Shown here piece after piece: positions 1-6,753 of a stretch of 16,692 nucleotides of DNA. Position numbers and translations under genes: made by a program. Below the pieces are notes generated by a model, which worked only from the letters and a program-made list of their open reading frames with translations, searched no databases and had not been told where the DNA came from. Source of the stretch: CAZRIT01 sp964600225 (GTDB taxonomy: Bacteria > Bacillota > Clostridia > Christensenellales > CAG-138); contig CAZRIT010000043.1 of NCBI GenBank assembly GCA_964600225.1, positions 1 through 16,692 on the forward strand, read 5' to 3'. Within the stretch, counting starts at the first letter, position 1. The number at the start of each line of letters is the position of its first letter.

Positions 1-33
1 ATGCACCACGAACCATTTTGCTTCCTGTTCCAT
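1..33 (-). CDS. nusG: NusG N-terminus (partial, runs off the window)
   Basis: Only the first 11 codons are present; they read MEQEAKWFVVH on the minus strand. The WFVVH stretch is the usual start of the bacterial NusG NGN domain, which normally continues as a tyrosine-serine-glycine motif just beyond this edge. The ATG at 33 follows the secE stop by a few bases and has a purine-rich AAGGG upstream that overlaps the end of secE, so the two are almost certainly cotranscribed. NusG is the transcription elongation and pausing factor that contacts RNA polymerase. The assignment rests on the short N-terminus plus the conserved secE-nusG order. Confidence 0.85.
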   Translation of the reverse strand, partial: MEQEAKWFVVH

Positions 34-39
34 GCGCCC

Positions 40-282
40 TTACCCGATGTGGATTTTGCTGATTGCGCCGAAAGCGCCGCCAAACGCCATATCCAGCAGG
101 TAAATGATCAGCGCCATGCCCAGCACGAACGTCAGCACGGCCAGCGTGTGCGAGACCAGCTCCTTGCCGCTCAGCCACGTCAGCTTTTTGAGTTCGCCGA
201 ACATCTCGCGGAAGTAACGGATGGGATGAAAGCGCCGCTCCTTCTTGGGTTTGGCTACAGCCTTGTTGTCATTGGTCGCCAT
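40..282 (-). CDS. secE: Preprotein translocase subunit SecE
   Basis: An 80-residue protein with a basic cytoplasmic N-terminus (residues 1-30), the amphipathic SecE segment around residues 24-42 (FREMFGELKKLTW), and one membrane helix at about 45-67. This is the short single-span form typical of Gram-positive bacteria. SecE clamps SecY in the SecYEG protein-conducting channel of the inner membrane. It lies between rpmG (21 bp upstream) and nusG (6 bp downstream), the classical order, and has a GGAAGGAG ribosome binding site in front of its ATG. One oddity: the position after the conserved Trp (W36), usually Pro in SecE, is Leu here, followed by S-G rather than the common S/T-R/K. Confidence 0.95.
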   Translation of the reverse strand: MATNDNKAVAKPKKERRFHPIRYFREMFGELKKLTWLSGKELVSHTLAVLTFVLGMALIIYLLDMAFGGAFGAISKIHIG

Positions 283-303
283 GATTTGCTCCTTCCGCGG
301 GCA

Positions 304-465
304 TTACTTGGATTCTCTGTGAGTCGTGTGCTTGCGGCAGAAGCGGCAATACTTGCTAAACTCCAGCCTGTCCGGGTTGTTCTTCTTGTTTTTGAAGGTA
401 TTGTAATTCCTCTGCTTGCACTCGGTGCATGCCAACGTGATTTTCACGCGTGCGTCTGCTGCCAT
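304..465 (-). CDS. rpmG: 50S ribosomal protein L33
   Basis: A 53-residue basic protein too short for many gene callers. It reads from the ATG at 465 to a TAA at 304-306. It carries the two-Cys pairs of the zinc-binding (C+) form of L33: CTEC at residues 13-16 and CRFC at 40-43, with the family-typical NYNTFKNK and HRESK segments. L33 is a component of the large ribosomal subunit near the E site. A GGAGGGG ribosome binding site lies just upstream. It is the first gene of the rpmG-secE-nusG run and is preceded by a strong promoter. The presence of zinc ligands suggests the zinc-replete paralogue; a C- paralogue could exist elsewhere. Confidence 0.95.
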   Translation of the reverse strand: MAADARVKITLACTECKQRNYNTFKNKKNNPDRLEFSKYCRFCRKHTTHRESK

Positions 466-502
466 TTGTAAACCCCTCCGTTTCTAAGGCCAAAACATCA
501 TA

Positions 503-526
503 AAGCGAGCCCCGTCCGGGGCGCTT
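503..526 (-). promoter_or_regulatory. Hairpin at the 5' end of the rpmG leader
   Basis: AAGCG-CCCC pairs with GGGG-CGCTT around a GGAC loop with a 2-nt bulge, giving a 9-bp GC-rich stem. It begins at or within a base or two of the predicted transcription start of the rpmG promoter. Downstream bases are U-rich but interrupted, so it is not a convincing terminator; a 5' mRNA-stabilising stem is a reasonable reading. Confidence 0.45.
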
Positions 527-530
527 AAAC

Positions 531-559
531 AAGATACCACACGGGTGCTGCAATGTCAA
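531..559 (-). promoter_or_regulatory. Housekeeping promoter for rpmG-secE-nusG
   Basis: On the minus strand a perfect -35 TTGACA (554-559) is followed by a 17-bp spacer and a -10 TATCTT (531-536). Immediately upstream is an A/T-rich stretch that could act as an UP element, as is common for ribosomal protein genes. Initiation is predicted near 525, giving a leader of about 60 nt before rpmG. Confidence 0.85.
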
Positions 560-677
560 TAAAAATCGCAGGATTCGGGAGATATTTTTTCGGATTTCGC
601 CTCCCTTTTCAACTCGATTTTGTTTTGAAATTGTTGTCAGGCATGATCGGACGAAATTCGCGGTAACATACGCACAT

Positions 678-2009
678 ATGAAAAACTTACTGACAACAAC
701 CGCCTGCATCGCCTGCCTCTTTTTCGCGGCCCTGGGCTGCAAAGGGAACGCATATCCGAGCAGTTCGACAAAACTGAAGGACGATATCCGCATCGATGGC
801 CTGGACGTGTCGGGCATGACGGTTGCCAGTGCGGAAACCCTGATCGAAACCGCCGCCACAAAGCGGCTGGACGATACGCGCATCACGCTGCTGCTCAATG
901 GGCAGCCCACGCTCTTTTCTGCCGTTGCGCTGGGCGCCGTTGCGCGCCCCGAACCCGCCATACAGGCCGCTGCCAAGCTGCGTCGGCGCGATGCCGCGCG
1001 CACATTGACCAGCGCAATCGACGTGGATGCGGATATCCTGCATTCCATCCTTTCCTCCTATGCCGACAGCTTTTCGCAAACCGTACTGGACGCCTCCGTC
1101 TCCATCGACCCGACGCAGGCCGTGCCTGTTTACTACCATGCCGAGCGCGCGGGCGTCGTCATCGACCTGCCAAAGCTGACGGAAACCGTCAAGGGTGCGC
1201 TGCTTGTGGGCGGGGATCAAACCATCGATGTGCCGTACCGCGCCATCGAACCCGCCGTCACGGAGGCTTCCATCCGCGAAAGCTTCTCGCCGATTTCCAC
1301 CTTTACCACCTCGTTTGACAGCGCCACCTACAGCAAGCCCAACCGCGTGCACAATATCCGAAAGGCTGCGCAGCGCATCAACGGCATGCTGCTTGCCGAC
1401 GGCGAAACGTTCGATTGCAACCTGGTGCTGGGCGACAGAACGGCCGAAAACGGCTGGAAGCAAGCGCCCGGCATCCGAAACGGCAGGTATGTCGACGAAT
1501 ACGGCGGCGGCGTGTGCCAGGCTTCCAGCACGCTCTATAACGCCGTGCTGATGGCCGATTTGGCCGTTACGGAGCGGCACGCGCATAGCTGGCCCATGGG
1601 CTATGTCGATATCGGCTGCGACGCCACCATCAGCACAGGCGGCAAGAACTTTTGCTTTGTCAACAACAGCGGCGCGGACGTGCGGATATTCATGCACATC
1701 GATGAGGAGCAAAAAACCCTCACCGCCTCGATCTACGGGCGGCCGCTTCAGGGCAACGGCAGCATCCGCGTGGTTTCCGAGCGCACAAGCACATCGGAAA
1801 CGGCCACAGAGCAAATCATGCTGGATGAATCGCTGCCCTATAACACCCGTATTGTCGAGCGCGAATCAAGAAACGGCAAAACCTCCGTCACCTATAAGGA
1901 GTACTATTCCGCAAGCGGGGAGCTGATGGAGAAAACCGTCGTCAGCCGCGATACCTACCATGCCATCGACGGGCTGACCTACGTTTCCACCGATATCTTC
2001 TATTCGTAA
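678..2009 (+). CDS. VanW-domain lipoprotein (YoaR-like)
   Basis: A 443-residue protein with an N-terminal lipoprotein signal peptide: basic start, hydrophobic core (residues 4-19) and a lipobox-like ALGC with Cys21 as the expected lipidated residue. Residues about 35-190 resemble the peptidoglycan-binding repeat seen in YoaR-type proteins (GLDVSGMT near 41-48). Residues about 207-350 are the VanW domain with its hallmark GGGVCQASST at 276-285 and later HAHSW. The C-terminal region (about 365-443) is beta-rich and G5-like. Such proteins are anchored outside the membrane and presumed to act on the cell wall; their activity is not established, and the link to vancomycin resistance is only by name. 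The ATG at 678 is fixed by the signal peptide, but no Shine-Dalgarno is visible before it. No terminator is evident in the 130 bp before the Lgt-like gene. Confidence 0.9.
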   Translation: MKNLLTTTACIACLFFAALGCKGNAYPSSSTKLKDDIRIDGLDVSGMTVASAETLIETAATKRLDDTRITLLLNGQPTLFSAVALGAVARPEPAIQAAAKLRRRDAARTLTSAIDVDADILHSILSSYADSFSQTVLDASVSIDPTQAVPVYYHAERAGVVIDLPKLTETVKGALLVGGDQTIDVPYRAIEPAVTEASIRESFSPISTFTTSFDSATYSKPNRVHNIRKAAQRINGMLLADGETFDCNLVLGDRTAENGWKQAPGIRNGRYVDEYGGGVCQASSTLYNAVLMADLAVTERHAHSWPMGYVDIGCDATISTGGKNFCFVNNSGADVRIFMHIDEEQKTLTASIYGRPLQGNGSIRVVSERTSTSETATEQIMLDESLPYNTRIVERESRNGKTSVTYKEYYSASGELMEKTVVSRDTYHAIDGLTYVSTDIFYS

Positions 2010-2104
2010 GGCGAGGGGAGCCGAACCCGCCCAAACGGATCGGATTTACAAGCTGTACGCAATGCTGTTGCATTTCTTGCCTTTCCTTTATTCGGATTAT
2101 CAGG

Positions 2105-2119
2105 TATAATGGATATAAT
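2105..2119 (+). promoter_or_regulatory. Tandem -10 boxes upstream of the Lgt-like operon
   Basis: Two perfect TATAAT hexamers occur at 2105-2110 and 2114-2119, 9 bp apart. Neither has a good -35 at 16-18 bp; the closest TTGC-type sequence (2077-2082) is 22 bp from the first. The Lgt-like start codon is at 2140 with GGGAGG at 2126-2131, so a start from the second box would leave a very short leader. The rest of 2010-2104 holds nothing else I can recognise except a weak 5-bp hairpin near 2062-2075. Confidence 0.6.
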
Positions 2120-2139
2120 CTTTTCGGGAGGCATGTTTC

Positions 2140-3114
2140 ATGTACCTTTTTCACCCCTCGGTCGTCCTGCCCGCCATGCGGCTGCCCGATATGGTCGCAT
2201 TCTCAGCGGGCGGTTTCGACGTATACTGGTATGGCATCCTCATGGCCGTTGGCATACTTGGCGCGCTTGTCATTGTCAAAATCGAAGCCAAGCGATTACA
2301 GCTTCCCTCCGATCTGGCGGTTGACCTTTGCCTGATCGCCATCCCTTGCGGCATCATCGGCGCACGCATCTGGTATGTGTTCACGTTTCGGTCCGCGTAT
2401 GCCGCTGATCCATTGAGCATGCTGTACCTTTGGGACGGCGGATTGTCCGTATACGGCGCGGCGCTGGCCGCGCTTGTCGGTATATGCATCTATGCACGCA
2501 AAAAGAAGATACCGCTGCTGCGCCTGTCCGACGCCATCGTCCCGGGGCTTGCGGCAGCGCAGGCCATCATTAGCTGGGGCGACTTTTTCAACCAGACGGG
2601 TTACGGCCCGCTCATTTCCGATCCGTCCAAAATGTGGTTTCCGCTTGCGGTGCTGATCGAAAAAACCGATACGGTGCACTACGCGGTGTTCTTTTACGAA
2701 TTCCTGCTGTGCGCGCTACTTTTTTTGCTGCTGTGGCTGTGGGTGCGAAAGTCCGCCACACGCGACGGCACGGCTACGCTGACGTATGTGCTGCTGTTTA
2801 CCTGCGGCCATGCGCTGCTGGACTGCCTGCGCAGCGATATCCCCTATCTTTTCGGCAAACTGTCCACCTCGCAGGCGGTATGCATCCCGCTGTTTATCTT
2901 GGCGGCCGTACTGCTGCTTGTGCGGCGAAACAAGCAAGCGCCCGCGACGACGACACTGTCGGTTGAGGAAATCAACCCGACCGCCTCGGATGCGCATGTG
3001 GAGGAAATCTCCTCCGTATCCGAAAGGCAAGCGGACGCCACGGCCGAAACCGAGCATGCATCCATAGAAATGTCCCAGCAGGGCGGCGACGAATTCAACG
3101 GATCAAATGATTAA
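2140..3114 (+). CDS. lgt: Lgt-like membrane protein (prolipoprotein diacylglyceryl transferase family, divergent)
   Basis: A 324-residue polytopic membrane protein with clear Lgt architecture: WYGILMA near residues 30-36, GARIWYV at 74-80, WDGGLSVYG at 98-106, SWGDFFNQTGYG at 145-156, and LRSD at 230-233. Canonical Lgt transfers diacylglycerol from phosphatidylglycerol to the lipobox Cys of preprolipoproteins. By my alignment to E. coli Lgt, H103 is Y105, R143 is S145, N146 is D148, E151 is T153, R239 is H224 and E243 is D228, while G154 and R246 are kept as G156 and R231. Some of these are common in Clostridia (H to Y), but the set suggests altered activity. A hydrophilic Ser/Thr/Glu-rich tail (about 268-324) follows the last helix. 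GGGAGG lies 8 nt before the ATG. The gene leads an operon with pncB, 15 bp downstream. Confidence 0.85.
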   Translation: MYLFHPSVVLPAMRLPDMVAFSAGGFDVYWYGILMAVGILGALVIVKIEAKRLQLPSDLAVDLCLIAIPCGIIGARIWYVFTFRSAYAADPLSMLYLWDGGLSVYGAALAALVGICIYARKKKIPLLRLSDAIVPGLAAAQAIISWGDFFNQTGYGPLISDPSKMWFPLAVLIEKTDTVHYAVFFYEFLLCALLFLLLWLWVRKSATRDGTATLTYVLLFTCGHALLDCLRSDIPYLFGKLSTSQAVCIPLFILAAVLLLVRRNKQAPATTTLSVEEINPTASDAHVEEISSVSERQADATAETEHASIEMSQQGGDEFNGSND

Positions 3115-3129
3115 CAGCGGAGGAACCTT

Positions 3130-4566
3130 ATGCGCAATTTAACAATGATGACAGACCTGTACGAACTGACCATGATGTACGGGTATTACCGCGAAGGCAT
3201 GACGGAAAACGAGGGCGTGTTCGATGTGTTCTTCCGCCCCAAGGAAACCATTGTGTACGCCATTATGGCAGGGCTGGACTCGGTGATCGATTACATCAAC
3301 AACCTGCACTTTGGCGAATATGACCTGGCATACCTGCGTTCGCTGAACCTCTTTGACGAGGAATTCCTCACCTATCTGAGCAAGCTGCGCTTCACGGGTG
3401 AAATCTACGGCATGCCCGAGGGCACGGTGGTGTTCCCGTACGAGCCGCTGCTGCGCGTGCGCGCGCCGCTGATTCAGGCGCAGCTTGTGGAGACGGCGCT
3501 ATTGACCTTTATCAACCATCAAACGCTCATCGCCACCAAGGCCAGCCGCATCTGCTACGCGGCCAAGGGGGATTCCGTGCTGGAGTTCGGCCTGCGCCGC
3601 GCGCAAGGGCCCGATGCGGGCATCTACGGCGCGCGCGCCGCCATCATCGGCGGCTGCAACGCCACCAGCAACGTGCTCACGGGCCAGATGTTCGACATCC
3701 CCGTTTCGGGCACGCATGCACATAGCTGGGTGATGAGCTTCCCCGATGAACTGACCGCGTTTCGCGCCTATGCGCGCACGTTCCCCAACAACTGCCTGCT
3801 GCTGGTGGACACCTACGATACGCTCAAATCCGGCGTACCCAACGCCATCAAGGTGTTTGACGAGTTGCGCGCACGGGGGCACGAGCCCGTCGGCATCCGC
3901 CTCGACAGCGGCGACTTGGCATATCTGAGCAAGCAAGCCAGAAAGATGCTGGACGACGCTGGCTATCCCAACGCCAAGATTTCCGCCTCGAGCGACCTGG
4001 ACGAGTTTGTCATACGCGATTTGAAAATTCAGGGCGCCTGCATCTCCGTCTGGGGCGTCGGCACCAGGCTCATCACCAGTGAGGATAACCCCGCGCTGGG
4101 CGGCGTGTACAAGATGTCCGCCGAGGTCATCGACGGCAAGATGGTGCCCAAGATCAAGCTCAGCGACAACCCCGTGAAGGTCACCAACCCGGGCTACAAG
4201 AAGGTGTTCCGCTTCTACGACCGCAACGGCATGGCCATTGCCGACCTGATCGCGCTCAACCACGAGACCATCGACGAAAGCAAGCCCCTGCGCATATTCG
4301 ACCCCGTGCAGACGTACAAGAGCATGACACTGACGGACTTCACCGCGCGCGAGTTGCTGGTGCCGATATTCATCGACGGGCATCAGGTGTACGAATCGCC
4401 CTGCATCCGCGAGATTCAGGCGTATGCGCGCAAGGAGTTTGAGTCCATGTGGGATGAGTACAAGCGGCTGCTCATGCCGCACACCTACAAGGTCGACCTG
4501 TCGGACGAGCTGTATCGGCTCAAGATGGATTTGATCGATAACTACATCAAGGAGAAACATTCGTGA
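3130..4566 (+). CDS. pncB: Nicotinate phosphoribosyltransferase
   Basis: A 478-residue cytoplasmic enzyme that joins nicotinate and PRPP, using ATP, to make nicotinate mononucleotide in the Preiss-Handler route of NAD salvage. Visible family signatures include LTMMTDLYELTM at the N-terminus, FGLRRAQGPDAG at 153-164, GTHAHSW at 194-200 (containing the His phosphorylated in the ATP-driven cycle), RLDSGDL at 257-263, GVGT at 309-312 and LSDNPVKVTNPG at 344-355. Length matches the long Gram-positive form. GGAGGAA at 3119-3125 precedes the ATG, 15 bp after the Lgt-like stop. The stop codon overlaps the GTG start of the next gene, so the three genes are translated as a coupled unit. Nothing in the sequence suggests loss of function. 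Confidence 0.96.
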   Translation: MRNLTMMTDLYELTMMYGYYREGMTENEGVFDVFFRPKETIVYAIMAGLDSVIDYINNLHFGEYDLAYLRSLNLFDEEFLTYLSKLRFTGEIYGMPEGTVVFPYEPLLRVRAPLIQAQLVETALLTFINHQTLIATKASRICYAAKGDSVLEFGLRRAQGPDAGIYGARAAIIGGCNATSNVLTGQMFDIPVSGTHAHSWVMSFPDELTAFRAYARTFPNNCLLLVDTYDTLKSGVPNAIKVFDELRARGHEPVGIRLDSGDLAYLSKQARKMLDDAGYPNAKISASSDLDEFVIRDLKIQGACISVWGVGTRLITSEDNPALGGVYKMSAEVIDGKMVPKIKLSDNPVKVTNPGYKKVFRFYDRNGMAIADLIALNHETIDESKPLRIFDPVQTYKSMTLTDFTARELLVPIFIDGHQVYESPCIREIQAYARKEFESMWDEYKRLLMPHTYKVDLSDELYRLKMDLIDNYIKEKHS

Positions 4567-5081
4567 AACGCCTTCGTACAGCGGCCATCCTCCTCGCGCT
4601 GTGCGCAGCGCTGCTGTTGATCGGCTGCGACAACGTGGAGCCCGAGGTGCGCGGCACGCCCACGCCTTCCGCTTCGCCCACGCCGCTGCCCGATGTGTTT
4701 ACGGCCGAAATCACCGCATCTCCCGTTGAGCGCGACCTGCTTGGCGTCGAAATACAATCCGACGCGCACTTTGAGCGCTACCTCTCCTTTGGCGATATAC
4801 GCGTGTACGAATACGACAACGGCACGTTTCTGGACGGCATGTGCGTCAATGCGTACCCGCTTGCGCTCGATGGGCAGATGGATATCGTGTTCTACGATGC
4901 TTCGGGCAAGGTCTGCGGCGAAGGGACGCTGTTGAACGTGAACAACGGCACCATTTTGGAAACGGGCGCCAACCGCATCCATGCAGAAATTCAAACGGAT
5001 ATTGATGTGCGCATGATGGATTTTGTACGCGAGGTGCGCGTGCATTTCCAGCCTGTTGCCGAGCCTTCTCCGACGCCGTGA
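4563..5081 (+). CDS. Small secreted lipoprotein with Pro/Thr linker, function unknown
   Basis: A 172-residue protein starting at a GTG that overlaps the pncB stop (GTGA); AAGGAG at 4549-4554 sits 8 nt before it. The N-terminus is a textbook lipoprotein signal: basic MKRLR, a hydrophobic stretch at 7-20, and LIGC with Cys22 as the lipidation site. Residues about 32-44 form a Thr/Pro/Ser linker (TPTPSASPTPLP) and the protein ends in PSPTP. The body (about 48-163) is predicted beta-rich with a VFYDASGKV segment reminiscent of FxLYD-type extracellular domains, but I cannot assign it firmly. It should be tethered to the outer face of the membrane. As the last gene of the operon containing an Lgt homologue, it is a natural candidate substrate; that is inference. 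Confidence 0.8.
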   Translation: MKRLRTAAILLALCAALLLIGCDNVEPEVRGTPTPSASPTPLPDVFTAEITASPVERDLLGVEIQSDAHFERYLSFGDIRVYEYDNGTFLDGMCVNAYPLALDGQMDIVFYDASGKVCGEGTLLNVNNGTILETGANRIHAEIQTDIDVRMMDFVREVRVHFQPVAEPSPTP

Positions 5082-5113
5082 CCGCATGGCAAAACGTTAA
5101 CGACTGTCAACGC

Positions 5114-5152
5114 AAAAGCCCCGCGCCGATTGTTTCGGTTCGGGGCTTTTTT
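5114..5152 (+). terminator. Rho-independent terminator, probably bidirectional
   Basis: AAAAGCCCCG (5114-5123) pairs with CGGGGCTTTT (5141-5150), with a second small stem (CCGA/TCGG) inside the loop, and six T residues run through 5147-5152. It ends the plus-strand operon of the Lgt-like gene, pncB and the lipoprotein. Read from the minus strand the stem is followed by only four T residues, but it lies just past the PLP enzyme stop at 5171, so it may also serve that gene. Confidence 0.92.
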
Positions 5153-5170
5153 GTATGAAGCAAAGATCGT

Positions 5171-6643
5171 TTACATGTTTTTCAGCACGCCCGTCTGCTC
5201 GTTGAACTGCTCGATGAGCGTGTCGATATCGTCGGCCTGCGCATGCATATCCGTCCAGTAGTGCGCATCGTACCACTGCGCGTTCAACTCGTCCACATGC
5301 TTGCCCTGCTGCTCCACCCAGGTGTAGTACTTGAGGTTGTGGACGCGCTTTGCGGCCGCGTAGGTCAGCTCCTCCATCACATCGGTGCGGATGGATTGCA
5401 GGTGCCCCGCGTAATCGGCCGCCGCCTTGACCATGGAGTATGCGCCGTCGGCCTCCTCCAATTCGGCAATGCGGCTTTGATACATCACCGCGGAATCCGT
5501 GCCGACGGTGGCCAGCACATCGTGCTCGGTCAGCTCGTAGTACTTGGCCATCTTGATGCAGCAGAGCATGTTGGCAATGCCCGAAATGCCCAGCAGCGAC
5601 AGCTTCTCCACAAATTCCTTCGGCACGCCGACCTCCTCGACCAGATACCGCTTGCCGATGGGATCGTTGAACAGGCGCAGCAGCTTTTGCGAATCTTCAT
5701 CGTCGATATCGATGACCATATCGGTGTTTTTGACGTTGTGAATCCACGGCACATGCTTATCGCCAATGCCCTCGATGCGGTGCCCGCCAAAGCCGTTTTC
5801 CAGCAGCGTGGGGCATTGCAGCGCCTCGCCGACGGCCAGCTTGGAATCGGGATACTGCTCCTTGAGATAGTCGCCCGCGGACATGGTGCCCGCCGAGCCG
5901 CTGGTAAACGCCGCGCCCGCAAAACGGTCGCCGGGGCGCTTGACGGCCTCGTACGCATCGCGGATGGCCTTGCCCGTCACCTGATAGTGCCAAACGCAGT
6001 TGCCCATCTCCTCAAACTGGTTGAAAATCATCACGTCCTTGCGGGTGGCCTTGAGCTCCCACGTTTTATCGAAGATCTCCTTGACGTTGCTTTCGCAGCC
6101 GGGGGTGGCAATGACCTCGCCCGCAACACTCTTGAGCCAGTCGAACCGCTCGCGGCTCATTTCCGCGGGAAGGATGGCAATGGACGAGCACGCAAGCAGC
6201 GCGGAATTGTATGCGCCGCCGCGGCAGTAGTTACCTGTGGACGGCCATACGGCCTTGTGATACGTCGGATCGAACTGACCCGTCACCAAACGCGGCACCA
6301 GGCACCCGAACGATGCGCCCACCTTGTGGCAGCCCGTGGGGAACCACTTGCCCGTCAGCAGCAGGATACGCGCCTTGACGCCCGTGAGTACGGACGGAAT
6401 CTCGATAAAGTTGACGTCTCCGAACGTGCCGCCTGTTTCCTTGGGCTCGTTGCGCCAGCTGATGCGGAAGAGGTTGAGCGGGTTGATATCCCAAAGGCCG
6501 ACGCTTTTGAGACCCTGCTTGATCTTTTCGGGTATAAGCTCGGGGTTGCGCATCTGGGCAAACGTCGGGATGACGATGTGCTTTTCACGCGCCCTGTCGA
6601 TACTGCGCTTGAGGTTCTCCTTATTCATGGTCAGATCGATCAT
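5171..6643 (-). CDS. Fold-type II PLP-dependent enzyme (tryptophan synthase beta/cysteine synthase-like), substrate unknown
   Basis: A 490-residue cytoplasmic enzyme of the beta-family of pyridoxal phosphate proteins. The likely Schiff-base lysine is K107 in GCHKVGASFG. STGNYCRGG at 135-143 matches the substrate-binding loop, and SGSAGTMSAG at 248-257 the glycine-rich loop for the cofactor phosphate. Relatives in Clostridia are usually labelled only as PLP-dependent protein beta subunit; about 490 residues is longer than cysteine synthase (about 310) or TrpB (about 400). I do not know its reaction. GGGAG at 6652-6656 is 8 nt from the ATG at 6643; the in-frame GTG at 6652 overlaps that site and is therefore rejected as the start. 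It has its own promoter and appears monocistronic. Confidence 0.85.
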   Translation of the reverse strand: MIDLTMNKENLKRSIDRAREKHIVIPTFAQMRNPELIPEKIKQGLKSVGLWDINPLNLFRISWRNEPKETGGTFGDVNFIEIPSVLTGVKARILLLTGKWFPTGCHKVGASFGCLVPRLVTGQFDPTYHKAVWPSTGNYCRGGAYNSALLACSSIAILPAEMSRERFDWLKSVAGEVIATPGCESNVKEIFDKTWELKATRKDVMIFNQFEEMGNCVWHYQVTGKAIRDAYEAVKRPGDRFAGAAFTSGSAGTMSAGDYLKEQYPDSKLAVGEALQCPTLLENGFGGHRIEGIGDKHVPWIHNVKNTDMVIDIDDEDSQKLLRLFNDPIGKRYLVEEVGVPKEFVEKLSLLGISGIANMLCCIKMAKYYELTEHDVLATVGTDSAVMYQSRIAELEEADGAYSMVKAAADYAGHLQSIRTDVMEELTYAAAKRVHNLKYYTWVEQQGKHVDELNAQWYDAHYWTDMHAQADDIDTLIEQFNEQTGVLKNM

Positions 6644-6686
6644 ACTGTTCACTCCCGTATTTCAAGAATTCGTGATTTCCGCATTC

Positions 6687-6715
6687 AGCATACACGCTTT
6701 GCGCGCGTTTGTAAA
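6687..6715 (-). promoter_or_regulatory. Promoter for the PLP enzyme gene
   Basis: On the minus strand TTTACA (6710-6715) is separated by exactly 17 bp from TATGCT (6687-6692), a good sigma-70/sigma-A match. Initiation near 6680 gives a leader of about 37 nt holding the GGGAG site. No terminator hairpin is visible between this promoter and the end of the DUF3810 gene at 6754, although that gap is T/A-rich. Confidence 0.75.
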
Positions 6716-6753
6716 CAGCATCCGACGCGAAAATCAAAATAATTTTTGCAAAT

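Noticed and set aside
1..471. A 156-codon plus-strand open frame over nusG, secE and rpmG
   Set aside because: It covers three well-supported minus-strand genes and resembles none of the known families.
568..605. GGGAG and CTCCC arms in the rpmG-VanW intergenic region as a hairpin or operator
   Set aside because: Arms are 5 bp with a loop of nearly 30 bases; expected by chance.
356..1048. A 230-codon minus-strand open frame spanning rpmG and the start of the VanW gene
   Set aside because: Runs through the rpmG gene in another frame and through its promoter; no domain.
687..1814. A 375-codon minus-strand open frame opposite the VanW gene
   Set aside because: Shadow of the VanW coding sequence; low-complexity composition and no family features.
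2062..2075. Small hairpin AATGC-TGTT-GCATT as a terminator for the VanW gene
   Set aside because: Only a 5-bp A/T-containing stem followed by TCTTGCCTTT, not an adequate U-tract.
3499..4560. A 353-codon minus-strand open frame opposite pncB
   Set aside because: Shadow of pncB; Val/His/Ala-rich with no recognisable fold.
5243..6742. A 499-codon plus-strand open frame opposite the PLP enzyme
   Set aside because: It is antisense to a clearly coding gene with full motifs, has no ribosome binding site or recognisable domain, and shows the Arg/His/Ala-rich composition of a GC-driven shadow frame.
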